Assembly: GCA_964035545.1 (NCBI GenBank) | Contig: OZ037767.1 | Span: forward strand, 23,417,128 to 23,481,127 | Source: Bugula neritina | Lineage: Eukaryota > Bryozoa > Gymnolaemata > Cheilostomatida > Bugulidae | Direction of reading: 5' to 3' | Length of the DNA: 64,000 nucleotides | In this document: in pieces, positions 57,501-64,000 of the stretch | How the letters are laid out: each line of letters starts with the position of its first letter | Position numbering within the stretch: the first letter of the stretch is position 1 | The notes under the pieces: model-generated | Told to the model about the DNA's origin: nothing | Databases searched by the model: none | What the model saw: only the letters and a program-made list of their open reading frames with translations | Position numbers and translations under genes: made by a program

Positions 57501-59589
57501 GCAAATAGTTCCAGCCGTGCGCAACAACCACGCTGCCCAGTCTTTTCGTACGCTGACGTTGTCAAGGGAAGACGCATTCAAACTCAATCCACGGACATCC
57601 AAGCTTGAACGCTGAGTATGATTACAAATACCGGGTTCTCAGGTAAGCTTGCTCTGAGCTAACATTTCCACTCATGGAAACCAGTCTACCATCAGTCAGT
57701 TCTGATTTAATCGCCTTGATTGAATCACAACTACTGGGGACTGAGTCTTACGTGAAAGGCGACGAGAACATAAAGATGGCCGACGATCTACTAGATCTGG
57801 AGCTTGACACTATGTCTCTCTGTCAGTCTACACGACACGACTCAGTCCCTCGAGTGCTATCTGAAAAGATGTATGACTCCCAGACTAGTAACAGTCGGTT
57901 GTCATCAGAATTATGGTGTAAAGATCATATTCGATCTAACAGTAATTCTGCTCTTTTAGATACCGCTCTCTCTCCTCTCTCTGGTGACATGCCGTCACTA
58001 GAAATGGCTTGGAACGAGGAACCCGTTCCCACTACTCTTCCGGAGGCACTCCTACAACAATCATGCTGGGTTACAACAGATACAGAAACACTGATACGAG
58101 AGCACAAAGGAGACGACCAATGCACCACCTGCCGTTTATGCCAGCTTCACTTCACTACCCCACGAAGACTTCGAGTTCATATTCCCCAACATTATTTCAC
58201 CACCTTTTGTCCCTGTGGTGAATATAGTTACCACAGGGACTACATCCTCCGTCACCAGCGAACTATGGGATGCCATATTGGACACCTGTTCGAAGTCGAC
58301 GAACCCTCCTTTCCACAATTCCTTAATCTCATCCGACCGTTCATATCAGACCCAGTTCGATATGAACGGCTGCGTCAGGAGTTCCCCGCACCCAGGACCA
58401 TCACACAGGGACCCTGCCCTAAACCACCCGGATATAGGAAACCACGCGTATCCCGTTCCTCACCCCCCGCACGCACAGTGCCCCACCCCGACTCCATACC
58501 AAGAGTCGTGTTACGACGCATCGATATACCACAGCGATGGCGTCCCTCCCCCCCTGTCTCCCCAAGGCCTTCTCGTAAACGGCGTTGGCCATCTTCATCC
58601 CCCAACCGACACTCTGCCCCTGCCAGGAATCTAGGCGAGGCAGAAGAGCGGATACGAGAATTAGAGAAAGAGGTGCAAAGACTGACACCGAGAATCTCCG
58701 CCGCCGCATCAGAACTCCGGGCCCTCTCTGCCTCTGTAGCCCGAATGAAAGGAAGTGCTTGAAGATGATGTCCCTCCTCTCCCTATCCGTGATGGTACAG
58801 CAGGTGGTGCCCCATTACAGACCCTTCTCACGCCGGTGCTCACAAACAATTACTCAGTGTAACAATATAGTAACCTACCAGTATACAGCTCTACCTCTAC
58901 AAACTATCCCTTATAAGTGCCTCCCGCCGGTGCCATTGTGTATTTACTGTTATATTTTTTTATATATGTATATGTTTCTTATTACTGTACATAGCCATGT
59001 TTTTCTCTTATGTGCCACACGCTCTCTCGGTTTTTTTTATATAGTTTTATAACATTTTATGTTCGAATTTATTGTATCTGTGTTATCAGAAAGTAGGGCT
59101 TTCTGCTGGGGGGGGGCGGTGTAGTAAGGACGTAATGCGCGCGTCCCCCGTATTCCTTCAGCCTATCCAAGTGCGTCACGTGATAGCCCTCAGTTAGTAG
59201 TAGTTTTGCAGTAGAGCGAGCGTGCTAACTAAGCGAAGATGTAATCTCTAATCTGTGTACGTGCTGTATCTTTTATATAATTAGTAGTGAATAAACTTGG
59301 AAACTTTTACCTAAATACTTTATTGGTGTAGATAAATAGACATAATTACAAGCTAGGAACCCACGCATAGTAGTTACATAACTTACTACAATATTAATAT
59401 TAATTAACGGCAATAGAATTTCTGTTAAACCTTAAAACCTAACAATAATGAAATAAAATGATTTAAACTACTCCATTATCTTTATCGTGACATAATGTTA
59501 AACTTCAAGCAATGTACCTGAAATTTCATGTAATCAGAACAAAGTTCTACATTTTGATTTTCCTTCTCCGAATTTATGGAGGCGGACAT
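48555..59589 (-). CDS. MIX23: MIX23 (CCDC58), mitochondrial intermembrane-space protein
   Basis: Five coding exons: 59518-59589, 50257-50385, 49182-49334, 48780-48839 and 48555-48587, all phase 0, giving 148 residues, close to the roughly 144 of vertebrate MIX23. Diagnostic blocks are KFQDLLDRQRKNDD, NSTIPSIESF, KCKEIKENLDKSHKAREEA followed by IKKC, and LQSELGVEEIVQERTRK with VLHERCRAFF at the end. The two central cysteines are 20 residues apart, as in the human protein, and a third lies near the C-terminus. Mix23 is known as a stress-induced intermembrane-space factor that supports mitochondrial protein import. The last intron uses donor AAG|gtatac; the overlapping ACTC|gtaagg would give a different tail and a stop, and homology favours the former. 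Intron 1 is 9.1 kb because a 7.57-kb Gypsy element sits in it. The gene is head to head with CSTF1. Confidence 0.93.
51060..51600. repeat. Low-complexity ATT/AGT tract in MIX23 intron 1
   Basis: Imperfect ACTATTAGTATA-type simple sequence beside the left end of the Gypsy element. Open frames here carry no coding signal. Confidence 0.7.
51817..52087 (+). repeat. 5' LTR
   Basis: 271 bp from TGTAGTAAGG to CTTACTACA. It contains a TATA-like TTTTATATAATT near 51970 and AATAAA near 51989, placing U3/R close together. CGTCACGTGA at 51871-51880 is a strong E-box (CACGTG in a TCACGTGA context). Confidence 0.97.
52088..52108 (+). other. Primer-binding region
   Basis: Directly after the LTR comes G followed by TGGTGGCAGCGGTGGGAT. 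It opens with TGG, complementary to a tRNA CCA end, one base after the LTR, as expected of a primer-binding site. I cannot name the tRNA with confidence. Confidence 0.65.
52149..57608 (+). CDS. gag-pol: Gag-Pol polyprotein of the Gypsy element
   Basis: 1819 residues in one uninterrupted frame, so Gag and Pol are fused without a frameshift. Gag is about residues 1-350, with VPVFTGREDIEQFVQEF near the start and a basic, Pro-rich end. At 254-268 a zinc-knuckle outline remains as RWESGNQGHRHLSGP, but the three Cys positions are Arg, Ser and Gly. Protease: LLDSGCTTN with D413-S414-G415, and AILGMPF. RT: FCVDYRKLN and YLDD at 843-846. RNase H: TDAS near 991-994, KELLAV, TDH. Integrase: H1258-X3-H1262 and C1292-X2-C1295; D1324, D1384, E1420 (D-X59-D-X35-E). 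A GPY/F module has GPY at 1554-1556. A Pro-rich tail of about 230 residues follows and ends near SYADVVKG. All catalytic residues are present, so the element looks able to transpose, apart from the knuckle. Confidence 0.97.
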   Translation: MDEGVTSMEGGEQNIIIGPLGAGEEVYRNTLEVPVFTGREDIEQFVQEFREAAAITRWPPRVTLTKLRMALTGEAKPYGWKPSINGIIATLRARFGMPVAVAKSRLRGLLRKTCTPLSDHATLVQRLARTAYSDLPETHRRHYTFEAFVQSLNSLDFHHQLQAKGVTTIEAAIQENKAYAGAERLYKTEETTPQTSREPDHPVHTAAATTKPPIEMEISRLMTRLGQLVATITYNHSRKSKRTAAKPPRPMMRRWESGNQGHRHLSGPRFKRQQKPQPPRRPPELRGHTQRGKRGGCRQEPVRAQQHTPRQWQTPRRTSQPGRPRDPFSLPLTNRFSPLPVMEQTSEAPQGIGEDQNASPQGNSHRPRKPRNKRAQPRSAETEHAGGVRVQPHGGSYFLPGKVAGKAVTFLLDSGCTTNLLSRRVFDTLPLKERGALAPYTGEPGTLADGSRIPFYGIIELAGRVRDQAIQETFVISPLEEDAILGMPFLKRHGCHIDFSKSAMLMGGKELTCVDKFGRPLAGGVQVVRNCTIPGRSRATVHCRVNNSQLSGLGVVEGAHTRIQLASSLNRLTDRGEILVQCVNPFSEAVQLPSGSMLGRFHSIQEEDIGLSLGAATEGPQQSPSVRRGTVPSHVKELYQAACNGCTGNVERQTMAQLLRDYSDVFSSGDHDVSLTTAVRHEIPLAAGTTPIRQPTRRLGPEKEKEVSQQVQDLLDRGLIEPAHSAWSSPVVLVRKKDGSWRFCVDYRKLNSVTIQDAYPLPRIDESLDALAGSKYFSTLDLLSGYWQVPLSPDAQEKAAFITRDGLWKWKVLPFGLTSAPATFQRLMEQVLSGLHWKTLLVYLDDVIVISPDFQTHVSRLREVFDRLRGANLKLKPSKCALLQPEVKYLGHIVGRHGVATDPEKVRAIEDWVTPQDLTGLRAFLGLVGYYRQYIPDFAGVAQPLNRLTAKGVTWQWTPVEQRAFDCLKGRLLEAPILAYPDPALEYILDTDASDQNVGAVLSQVQEGREVVVAYYSKSLSPTERNYCTTRKELLAVIKSVKHFRPYLYGRKFRLRTDHASLIWLCKRAEPPSQVARWLEVLAEFSYRIEHRPGKKHGNADGLSRRPDEGCKQCLNIEKRDGGPPKSELRALNHSETEYDWDQGQLLQKAATPPEAIQRLRANPVLADNVRELRRLQEDLPGVVADVYRAKKEGRRPSEEQLRQGCTELRSYCQRWDSLRIGPDGLLTITVAAHNNQYGRKRVICPAAIRRELVWDTHKQAHAGVSRVLSKLQLRWYWPGMEREVRRRVKQCEICQASKHGRLPGEAGRRRLYAGRPWQVVAIDLVGPMPVTPRGNSWILVLTDHFTRWADALAIPDASAPTVARVLDQNVFCYLGLPEQIHSDQGAQFQSQLLSDLCRLWGVNQSRTTPYHPQGNGVVERNNRMLGDALRSLLLGRGQEEWDTVLPQVMRAYRSTPHTSTGETPNLLMLGREMRVPDHLTYHIPEQDYTIHEYASKLIEDLRAAHEILRAKQWQVRREDSQEPPLYQTGDWVWMVNYRRRRGQAAKLQPKFVGPYVVVEAMPNHTYKLERSGQVSVQNETRLKPYWASPGAAGAAPPLLEPRRQTVTRGRQRHGPEYEVVVPRGEDLVRQETPLPPTEVRPPPPVPSLPPPLPFPHPRPEVQNPPVGGAPSGDNSGEGNTTTNGGPETPQVEQNSPPVSTPPQPTATTPSPADTSPPLERGQRTRQPSAYLKDYICDRVTNGSYESLAGRRTEGLAAKRGSCEHHGNLNFCEGGVVNKTTTPGANSSSRAQQPRCPVFSYADVVKGRRIQTQSTDIQA
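57674..58762 (+). CDS. Second ORF of the Gypsy element: C2H2-type zinc-finger, coiled-coil protein
   Basis: 362 residues, starting 65 bases after the Gag-Pol stop in a different frame. Residues 1-145 are acidic and Ser/Leu-rich. A canonical finger C153-X2-C156-X12-H169-X3-H173 is followed at once by a variant C179-X-C181-X12-H194-X6-H201. Then come a Pro/Arg-rich basic region (about 240-315) and a C-terminal coiled coil (about 318-358, AEERIRELEKEVQRL). There is no signal peptide, furin site or membrane segment, so it is not an envelope. Nucleic-acid binding with self-association is inferred. CTCAG|gtaagc at about 57638-57647 is both acceptor-like and donor-like and lies 26 bases before the ATG, so expression from a spliced RNA is possible; reinitiation is the alternative. 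The frame is fully open despite lacking a known family function, which argues for selection. Confidence 0.85.
   Translation: METSLPSVSSDLIALIESQLLGTESYVKGDENIKMADDLLDLELDTMSLCQSTRHDSVPRVLSEKMYDSQTSNSRLSSELWCKDHIRSNSNSALLDTALSPLSGDMPSLEMAWNEEPVPTTLPEALLQQSCWVTTDTETLIREHKGDDQCTTCRLCQLHFTTPRRLRVHIPQHYFTTFCPCGEYSYHRDYILRHQRTMGCHIGHLFEVDEPSFPQFLNLIRPFISDPVRYERLRQEFPAPRTITQGPCPKPPGYRKPRVSRSSPPARTVPHPDSIPRVVLRRIDIPQRWRPSPPVSPRPSRKRRWPSSSPNRHSAPARNLGEAEERIRELEKEVQRLTPRISAAASELRALSASVARMKGSA
58763..59107 (+). other. 3' untranslated region of the Gypsy element
   Basis: About 345 bases between the second ORF and the polypurine tract without a coding frame of note; composition turns AT-rich towards the LTR. 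Confidence 0.7.
59108..59119 (+). other. Polypurine tract
   Basis: Nine G followed by CGG directly before the 3' LTR (TGTAG at 59120). It is the expected plus-strand primer site, G-rich but broken by one C. Confidence 0.75.
59120..59390 (+). repeat. 3' LTR
   Basis: 271 bp, identical to the 5' LTR except for two base differences. It carries the same TCACGTGA E-box (59176-59183) and AATAAA, the likely 3' end signal of the genomic RNA. Confidence 0.97.
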
Positions 59590-59962
59590 CTTGACTAGTA
59601 TTCGGCAGAAAATTTAGTCTCGAGATATGTAATGAACAAAAAATACTTTGCTGGACATTTTAACTGTCGCAATAAATTTTGTAATTTAAAACTATTTAAA
59701 GTACATAATAAGCTCTGTAAACGATGATTTAAAAAAAATTGTAATAATAAGACGAGTGTTGGAGTGTGGCTAGCTCAGCTGTGGTTATTACGAGAAAAGA
59801 CAACTAACATTATCAATTGCTACCGACATTCTACAGGTGGAAAACTTAAAATTAATCACATGGCAAGTTTCTAACTGGACAACAAAATATTAAAGAAAAT
59901 ATTTAAATTAATGAATTAATTTCCTTCATTCTGGCTACTACTAACTGCAAAAAGCACTAAAA
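59590..59962. promoter_or_regulatory. Bidirectional promoter region between MIX23 and CSTF1
   Basis: The start codons of MIX23 (minus, 59589) and CSTF1 (plus, 59963) are only 373 bases apart and diverge. No TATA box is obvious for either, as is common for housekeeping pairs. The CSTF1 start codon itself lies in ATGACGTCCGG, which contains a CRE-like TGACGTC. Confidence 0.65.
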
Positions 59963-62900
59963 ATGACGTCCGGAGACTTGAATTTTTCAGTAAAAGATCG
60001 CGAAAATATGTACAGACTTATTATAAGGTAGGCGTGAAGGTTGATAAAATTATTATGATATTAATATTTACTATGATTACCATTTTTAACAGTTTGACTT
60101 TGAGTTCAACTTTTGTCATTATGATTATGATTATCCTATAAACTTCAGATTTAACTTTTACTTTATCGTTTATGATTGTGATATTCGTATTAATTTTAAT
60201 CATATTGTTATTGTGAAAGAGTAGAGAGTATGGTAATTTATGTACTTATAGTTATTTTAATCTTGAACTTAAAGTTAAAGTAAATCTGGTGCAAATATTT
60301 ATATTATTATTAATATAGCCTAATTATTTGTATCACTATCAATTATCAAATTCAATCGATAGAACATGAGCATACACGAAATTAAATGATAATGCTGTCT
60401 GCCAGTTTATTGTAGCCATTATTCTAAGTTTAACTTTGGCCAATACTGAATACTCTTAGTCTTAGTGATAGTGTCATACTGATACTGATAGTGATACTGT
60501 GAGTGAAAAAAAGGTGTAAACCTCGTTGTTATTTTTTTAAGCTATAAAAGTAAATTTAAAGCTTTAAGTTTATTTTATTTTACCAAAGTTAGTACTTAGA
60601 GTTAGTTATAATTTGATTTTTCTTGTAGTCAGTTGTTTTATGATGGGTATCAAAGCCTGGCTGTAAATTTGGCGACTACTGTGAAAGCTCACCCTGCATG
60701 CTCACCTAGTGACAGACTAATGAAAATCATTCAACTCGGTCTTCGCGAGGAGGAAGGTACTAATAACAGTTTTACTTAATAAAACATGTAATGATGATAC
60801 GATGATATGAGATTAATTAGCCTTGTTTGTTTTTTTTTGCTTTCACCTGTAAATGCTATTAAACCATTTGAACATAAGTCAACTGAGTTGTGTTGATTAG
60901 CTGTTGTTTACTAGTGAAGTCTCATGTGATTGGTCACAATTTGCTGACTCTTTTGGGATTGTGACAGCGGTAATAGCGTTTGCCATTCTTCTCCACAAAA
61001 CCAAATTCAACAAATTTGGTCTTCATTTGTCCGCCAATGTACCATTTTGAATTTAAGAGTAAATATACATTTTGTCTACATTTTTCAACTTCTTATTAGA
61101 AAAGTTCTTTTTGCACTTAACTACTTATGGTAAATTACTCTCTTATATTTTCTTGTTACAGAACATAATGATGCACAAAAGCAAAGTGTGATATTACCTG
61201 GAACAGGCATCGACCTAGAATTTGAGACTGATGTAAAGTCTATATCACCTGATGCTGCACAGTACGACACGCTCTATGTCACAGCACACAAAGGTCCATG
61301 TCGAGCTGGCGCTTTCCACCCTAAAGGTATAATAACATTTGCTTTTAATCAAACCATTTATAAGTTAATTTTTAAAGTTTTCAATTTTAGTACAATATAA
61401 ACATCCAGAGTATTAAAAGTTAAAACAGTAATATAGCAACTTTCTGTAACAGGTCATCTAGTAGCAACGGGGTCTGAGGATTCTTCCATCAAAATAATAG
61501 ATGTAAACAGAATGTTGGCTAAGGCCAATGAAACTGATGATGCTGAATCTAATAAAAGTACCAAGGAACAATTAGAAACTCATCCCGTGATTCGTACATT
61601 ATATGACCATTCTGCTGTAAGTTCAATAATTATATTTATATAATACTTTTTGTCAAATGTTTTGTTTTATACTTTTAGTGATAATTTATCGTTCTAAAAT
61701 ATTTCAATTTTCTTAATTTTGTTTGGCTAACATTTAAACCCAGAGACTGAGAATAGAGAATGGTTTATGTCAGTATTACATAGTCTACTGTTTTGTTCAG
61801 CCAAATAATCAGACAAGTTCATCAAGAAAGTTGTGTTGCAATTGTATAATGTTTTTGTTACCAAAGCATTGTTCACAAATCAACCATTTATATTTTCATC
61901 TAGGAAGTTACATGCCTTGATTTTCATTCCCACAATGCAGTTTTGGTATCGGGTTCTGTTGATCGAACAGTCAAAGTATTTGATTATTCAAAATCTTCTA
62001 CCAAGAAAGCTCAGAAATGCATCCAGGTATGTTCAATGACTCATGCCCTGTGCTTTGTTCTCAAGTTTTGATGTTGAAAATAACACAATTTTATATATTG
62101 TTTGAATTATTCCTACATTCGGAAATTTGATTTTAGCCTCACCACTATTTGCCATACACATTCCCACTTGGAAAGTTTACTTTCAGACAAAATCATTTTA
62201 ATATTTGTACTTTTTGAGTTTTACTGTCCATATGCAAGTACAATGCTACTAAATTGTTAGATAATGAATGTTATTGAAATATGCCCCCCCTAAGTTTTAA
62301 TTCAGTGATGAATATGTTGTTATACAATATAGATTAATAGCATACATAGAGCTATATTTTGAAATATTATAGTATTATAATCTGTGATTTGACTTTTGTG
62401 TAGGAGGCTTATCCAGTGAAGTCATTAAACTTACACCCTACTTGTGATTGGTTACTTGTGAGCACAGAACACCCCACAGGTAAGTGTTTACAACACCAGA
62501 GTATCACATAGAGTAACGGCTGTTGTGTTGTCGGCCATGTTTATGAATAACTAGATATTTTAATAGTTCTGACTTAACATTGGTGGTTAGTGCTAAGTTA
62601 GTTCATCTGAAAGTATAATTTTTGTTGCACGATATCGCTGATTTTGAGTATATGTGTTAACAATGGCTGTTTACAGCTCATGTGTTTCCCCGACATGTAA
62701 CTAGTTTCTGGTGATCACTGCGTTTCGAAGCTTCTGCGAATGGAATTTTTTATTGGTGTTTGTAAACAGTTGTATTGAATGAAAAACCACAAACCATAAG
62801 TTCATGCAAACTGCAACCACGAATTCATCCGCACTAATTCAAATGAGCTTTGTACAGTTTGACAAAATTTATAAAAATTTCAAAAGTTTAACTTATAACA

Positions 62901-63987
62901 CTAGTGTTGGTCAATATTAGAAAAAATCCTAACAGTAATGAACTGTCGAGAGTTTTTCTTGTAGCAAATTTCATTTCTACCTTTTGGATACCTTCGAATG
63001 AAGTAGAATCTTATGTGGACTTTACACTATTTGATATTTCCTAACCAGATCTTAAATTTAGTAATTCCAATCAAACAAAGTTTTTGCATTAAAATTCAGA
63101 ATTTTTCTATGTAATTATTGATGGTCTCAGCTTATATTTGTATTACGATAATTTTTCTTTGTGATGCAGCTATAATTCAGATTAATATTATAAGGTGTAT
63201 ATTTACATGCCCACAGTCCCGTCTATACTTGCGTCTATACTTGCGACAACAAGTAGTAGTAATAAATATTCTCAACTGCTGATAATAAATCATAATAATA
63301 AATTGTAACAATATTAATATTGATGATAATAATAATATGCTGTGTGTTTGTTGGTTTTCAGTCAGACTGTATGATATGAATACTCAACAGTGTTTTGTTG
63401 GAAGCAATCCTGGTGATCAGCACTCTGCCCCTGTTAACTCTGTGAGTTCTACTCTATATATCTGTTAACTCAGTGAGTACTACTCCTATATATCTGTTAA
63501 CTCAGTGAGTACAACTCCTATATATCTGTTAACTCAGTGAGTACAACTCCTATATATCTGTTAACTCTGTGAGTACTACTCCTATATATCTGTTAACTCA
63601 GTGAGTACTGCTCCTATATATCTGTTAACTCTGTGAGTACTACTCCTATACATCAGTTAGTCGCAGTAGAGGTTTACTCTAAACTCTCACACTGTCCTTT
63701 ACTAAGTAAACAAAAGTGCAGTCCATCTTTTATAATAGTAGTGTGCTTTCTTCTTTAAGCTTTTCTAGTATACTGCATATTTTGGTTTGTCCTTATAAAA
63801 TCATCGTTGTTTTCTTTTTTATTAACGTTAGTGCTGCTGGAGCTCAAATGCAAAGGTCTTTGCAACCGGTTCAGCTGATGGTAACATTAGACTGTGGGAT
63901 GGAATAAGTAATAAGTGCTTCTGCACATTCACTGGAGCTCATGGTGGCTCGGAAATTGTGTCTGTTACATTTTCCAGAAACTCTAAG
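59963..63987 (+). CDS. CSTF1: Cleavage stimulation factor subunit 1 (CstF-50), 5' part
   Basis: Eight exons are in the window: 59963-60027, 60629-60756, 61162-61326, 61453-61616, 61904-62026, 62404-62479, 63362-63441 and 63832-63987. They sum to 319 codons with all phases agreeing; the gene continues past the end (the vertebrate protein is about 430 residues). The N-terminus has VKDRENMYRLIIS and QLFYDG-like QLLFYDG region (here QLFYDGYQSLA), the CstF-50 dimerisation segment. GTGIDLEFETDVKSISP, VTAHKGPCRAGAFHPKG, HPVIRTLYDH, SGSVDRTVKVFDYSK and GSADGNIRLWDG are typical CSTF1 blocks and WD40 repeats. CstF recognises the GU-rich element downstream of poly(A) sites and stimulates pre-mRNA cleavage. 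The donor after exon 7 lies at the head of a 32-bp tandem repeat that copies it. Confidence 0.96.
60028..60500. repeat. AT-rich simple sequence in CSTF1 intron 1
   Basis: Imperfect GATTAT/TATTAT and GATACTGATA-type runs, similar in character to the tracts at 46230-47120 and 51060-51600. Confidence 0.6.
63430..63655. repeat. 32-bp minisatellite that duplicates the CSTF1 exon 7 splice donor
   Basis: Seven GTGAGT motifs at 63442, 63473, 63505, 63537, 63569, 63601 and 63633 are spaced 31 then 32 bases apart, each preceded by CTGTTAACTC plus A or T. The first is the real exon-intron junction. Confidence 0.92.
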
Positions 63988-64000
63988 GTGCGTCTAATTT

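Larger units (their letters stand above)
51817..59390 (+). mobile_element. Full-length Ty3/Gypsy LTR retrotransposon with an extra zinc-finger ORF
   Basis: A 7574-bp element: two 271-bp LTRs, primer-binding region, Gag-Pol ORF (52149-57608), second ORF (57674-58762), G-rich polypurine tract, 3' LTR. LTRs begin TGTAGTAAG and end CTTACTACA, perfect 9-bp inverted termini. ATAT flanks both sides (51813-51816 and 59391-59394), a likely 4-bp target-site duplication. Pol order is PR-RT-RNaseH-IN, the Ty3/Gypsy order. The LTRs differ at two positions only (cac/ccc near 51844 versus its partner in the 3' LTR; taaat/tgaat before AATAAA), about 0.7 percent, so insertion is recent. It lies in intron 1 of MIX23, antisense to that gene. 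Its coding part is markedly richer in G and C than the host DNA. Confidence 0.97.

Noticed and set aside
52286-57602. Many antisense and alternative-frame ORFs within Gag-Pol
   Set aside because: They are shadows in GC-rich coding DNA; the plus-strand frame carries all domain motifs.
57674-58762. Envelope gene (retrovirus-like element)
   Set aside because: No signal peptide, membrane anchor or cleavage site; zinc fingers and coiled coil instead.
58215-59052. Other frames over the second Gypsy ORF
   Set aside because: Only the 57674-58762 frame has zinc-finger and coiled-coil structure; the others are overlapping shadows.
1-64000. CRISPR array or prokaryotic operon
   Set aside because: Tandem repeats here are head-to-tail minisatellites without unique spacers, and the genes have spliceosomal introns.

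Overview
This is nuclear DNA of an animal. It is AT-rich, its genes are split by many GT-AG introns, and three genes are recognisable animal orthologues: a type IV (zeta/iota-like) diacylglycerol kinase, the mitochondrial intermembrane-space protein MIX23 (CCDC58), and cleavage stimulation factor subunit 1 (CSTF1). The gene content, the many minisatellites and the Ty3/Gypsy element with an extra zinc-finger ORF suit an invertebrate bilaterian, perhaps a lophotrochozoan. The species cannot be fixed from this window.

Layout. 1-13.5 kb: a two-exon orphan gene (+, 1460-2780), a short secreted four-cysteine peptide gene with TATA box and non-coding first exon (+, 4321-4992), a dead non-LTR retrotransposon fragment (-, about 8190-9385) and a three-exon small tail-anchored membrane protein (-, 10339-10900). 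13.5-42.8 kb: one large diacylglycerol kinase gene on the minus strand, reconstructed here as 29 coding exons; its introns carry most of the minisatellites and several foldback elements. 42.8-48.3 kb: intergenic DNA with a foldback element, a tRNA-derived SINE and low-complexity ATT/ACT DNA. 48.3-59.6 kb: MIX23 (-, five coding exons), with a nearly pristine 7.57-kb Ty3/Gypsy retrotransposon (51817-59390) in its first intron. 59.6 kb to the end: CSTF1 (+), divergently transcribed from MIX23 across about 370 bp and running off the window after eight exons.

How it fits together. The kinase gene encodes an enzyme that turns diacylglycerol into phosphatidate, with a C-terminal PDZ ligand for scaffolding. 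MIX23 and CSTF1 are housekeeping genes (mitochondrial import; mRNA 3' end processing) that probably share a bidirectional promoter. The Gypsy element is the most unusual object. Its two 271-bp LTRs differ at only two positions, and its 1819-residue Gag-Pol ORF keeps every protease, RT, RNase H and integrase motif. Yet the Gag zinc knuckle has lost all three cysteines, each by a different first-base change of what would have been a TGC codon. A second ORF downstream of pol encodes a C2H2-type zinc-finger and coiled-coil protein instead of an envelope.

A second theme is tandem repeats beside or at splice sites. In CSTF1 the 5' splice site itself has been amplified into seven copies, and in the kinase gene a 12-bp array of donor-like sequences sits just before an exon. 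Two separate minisatellites in kinase introns share the same palindrome-like core, GTCACATGAC, an E-box of the MiT/TFE type, in opposite orientations.
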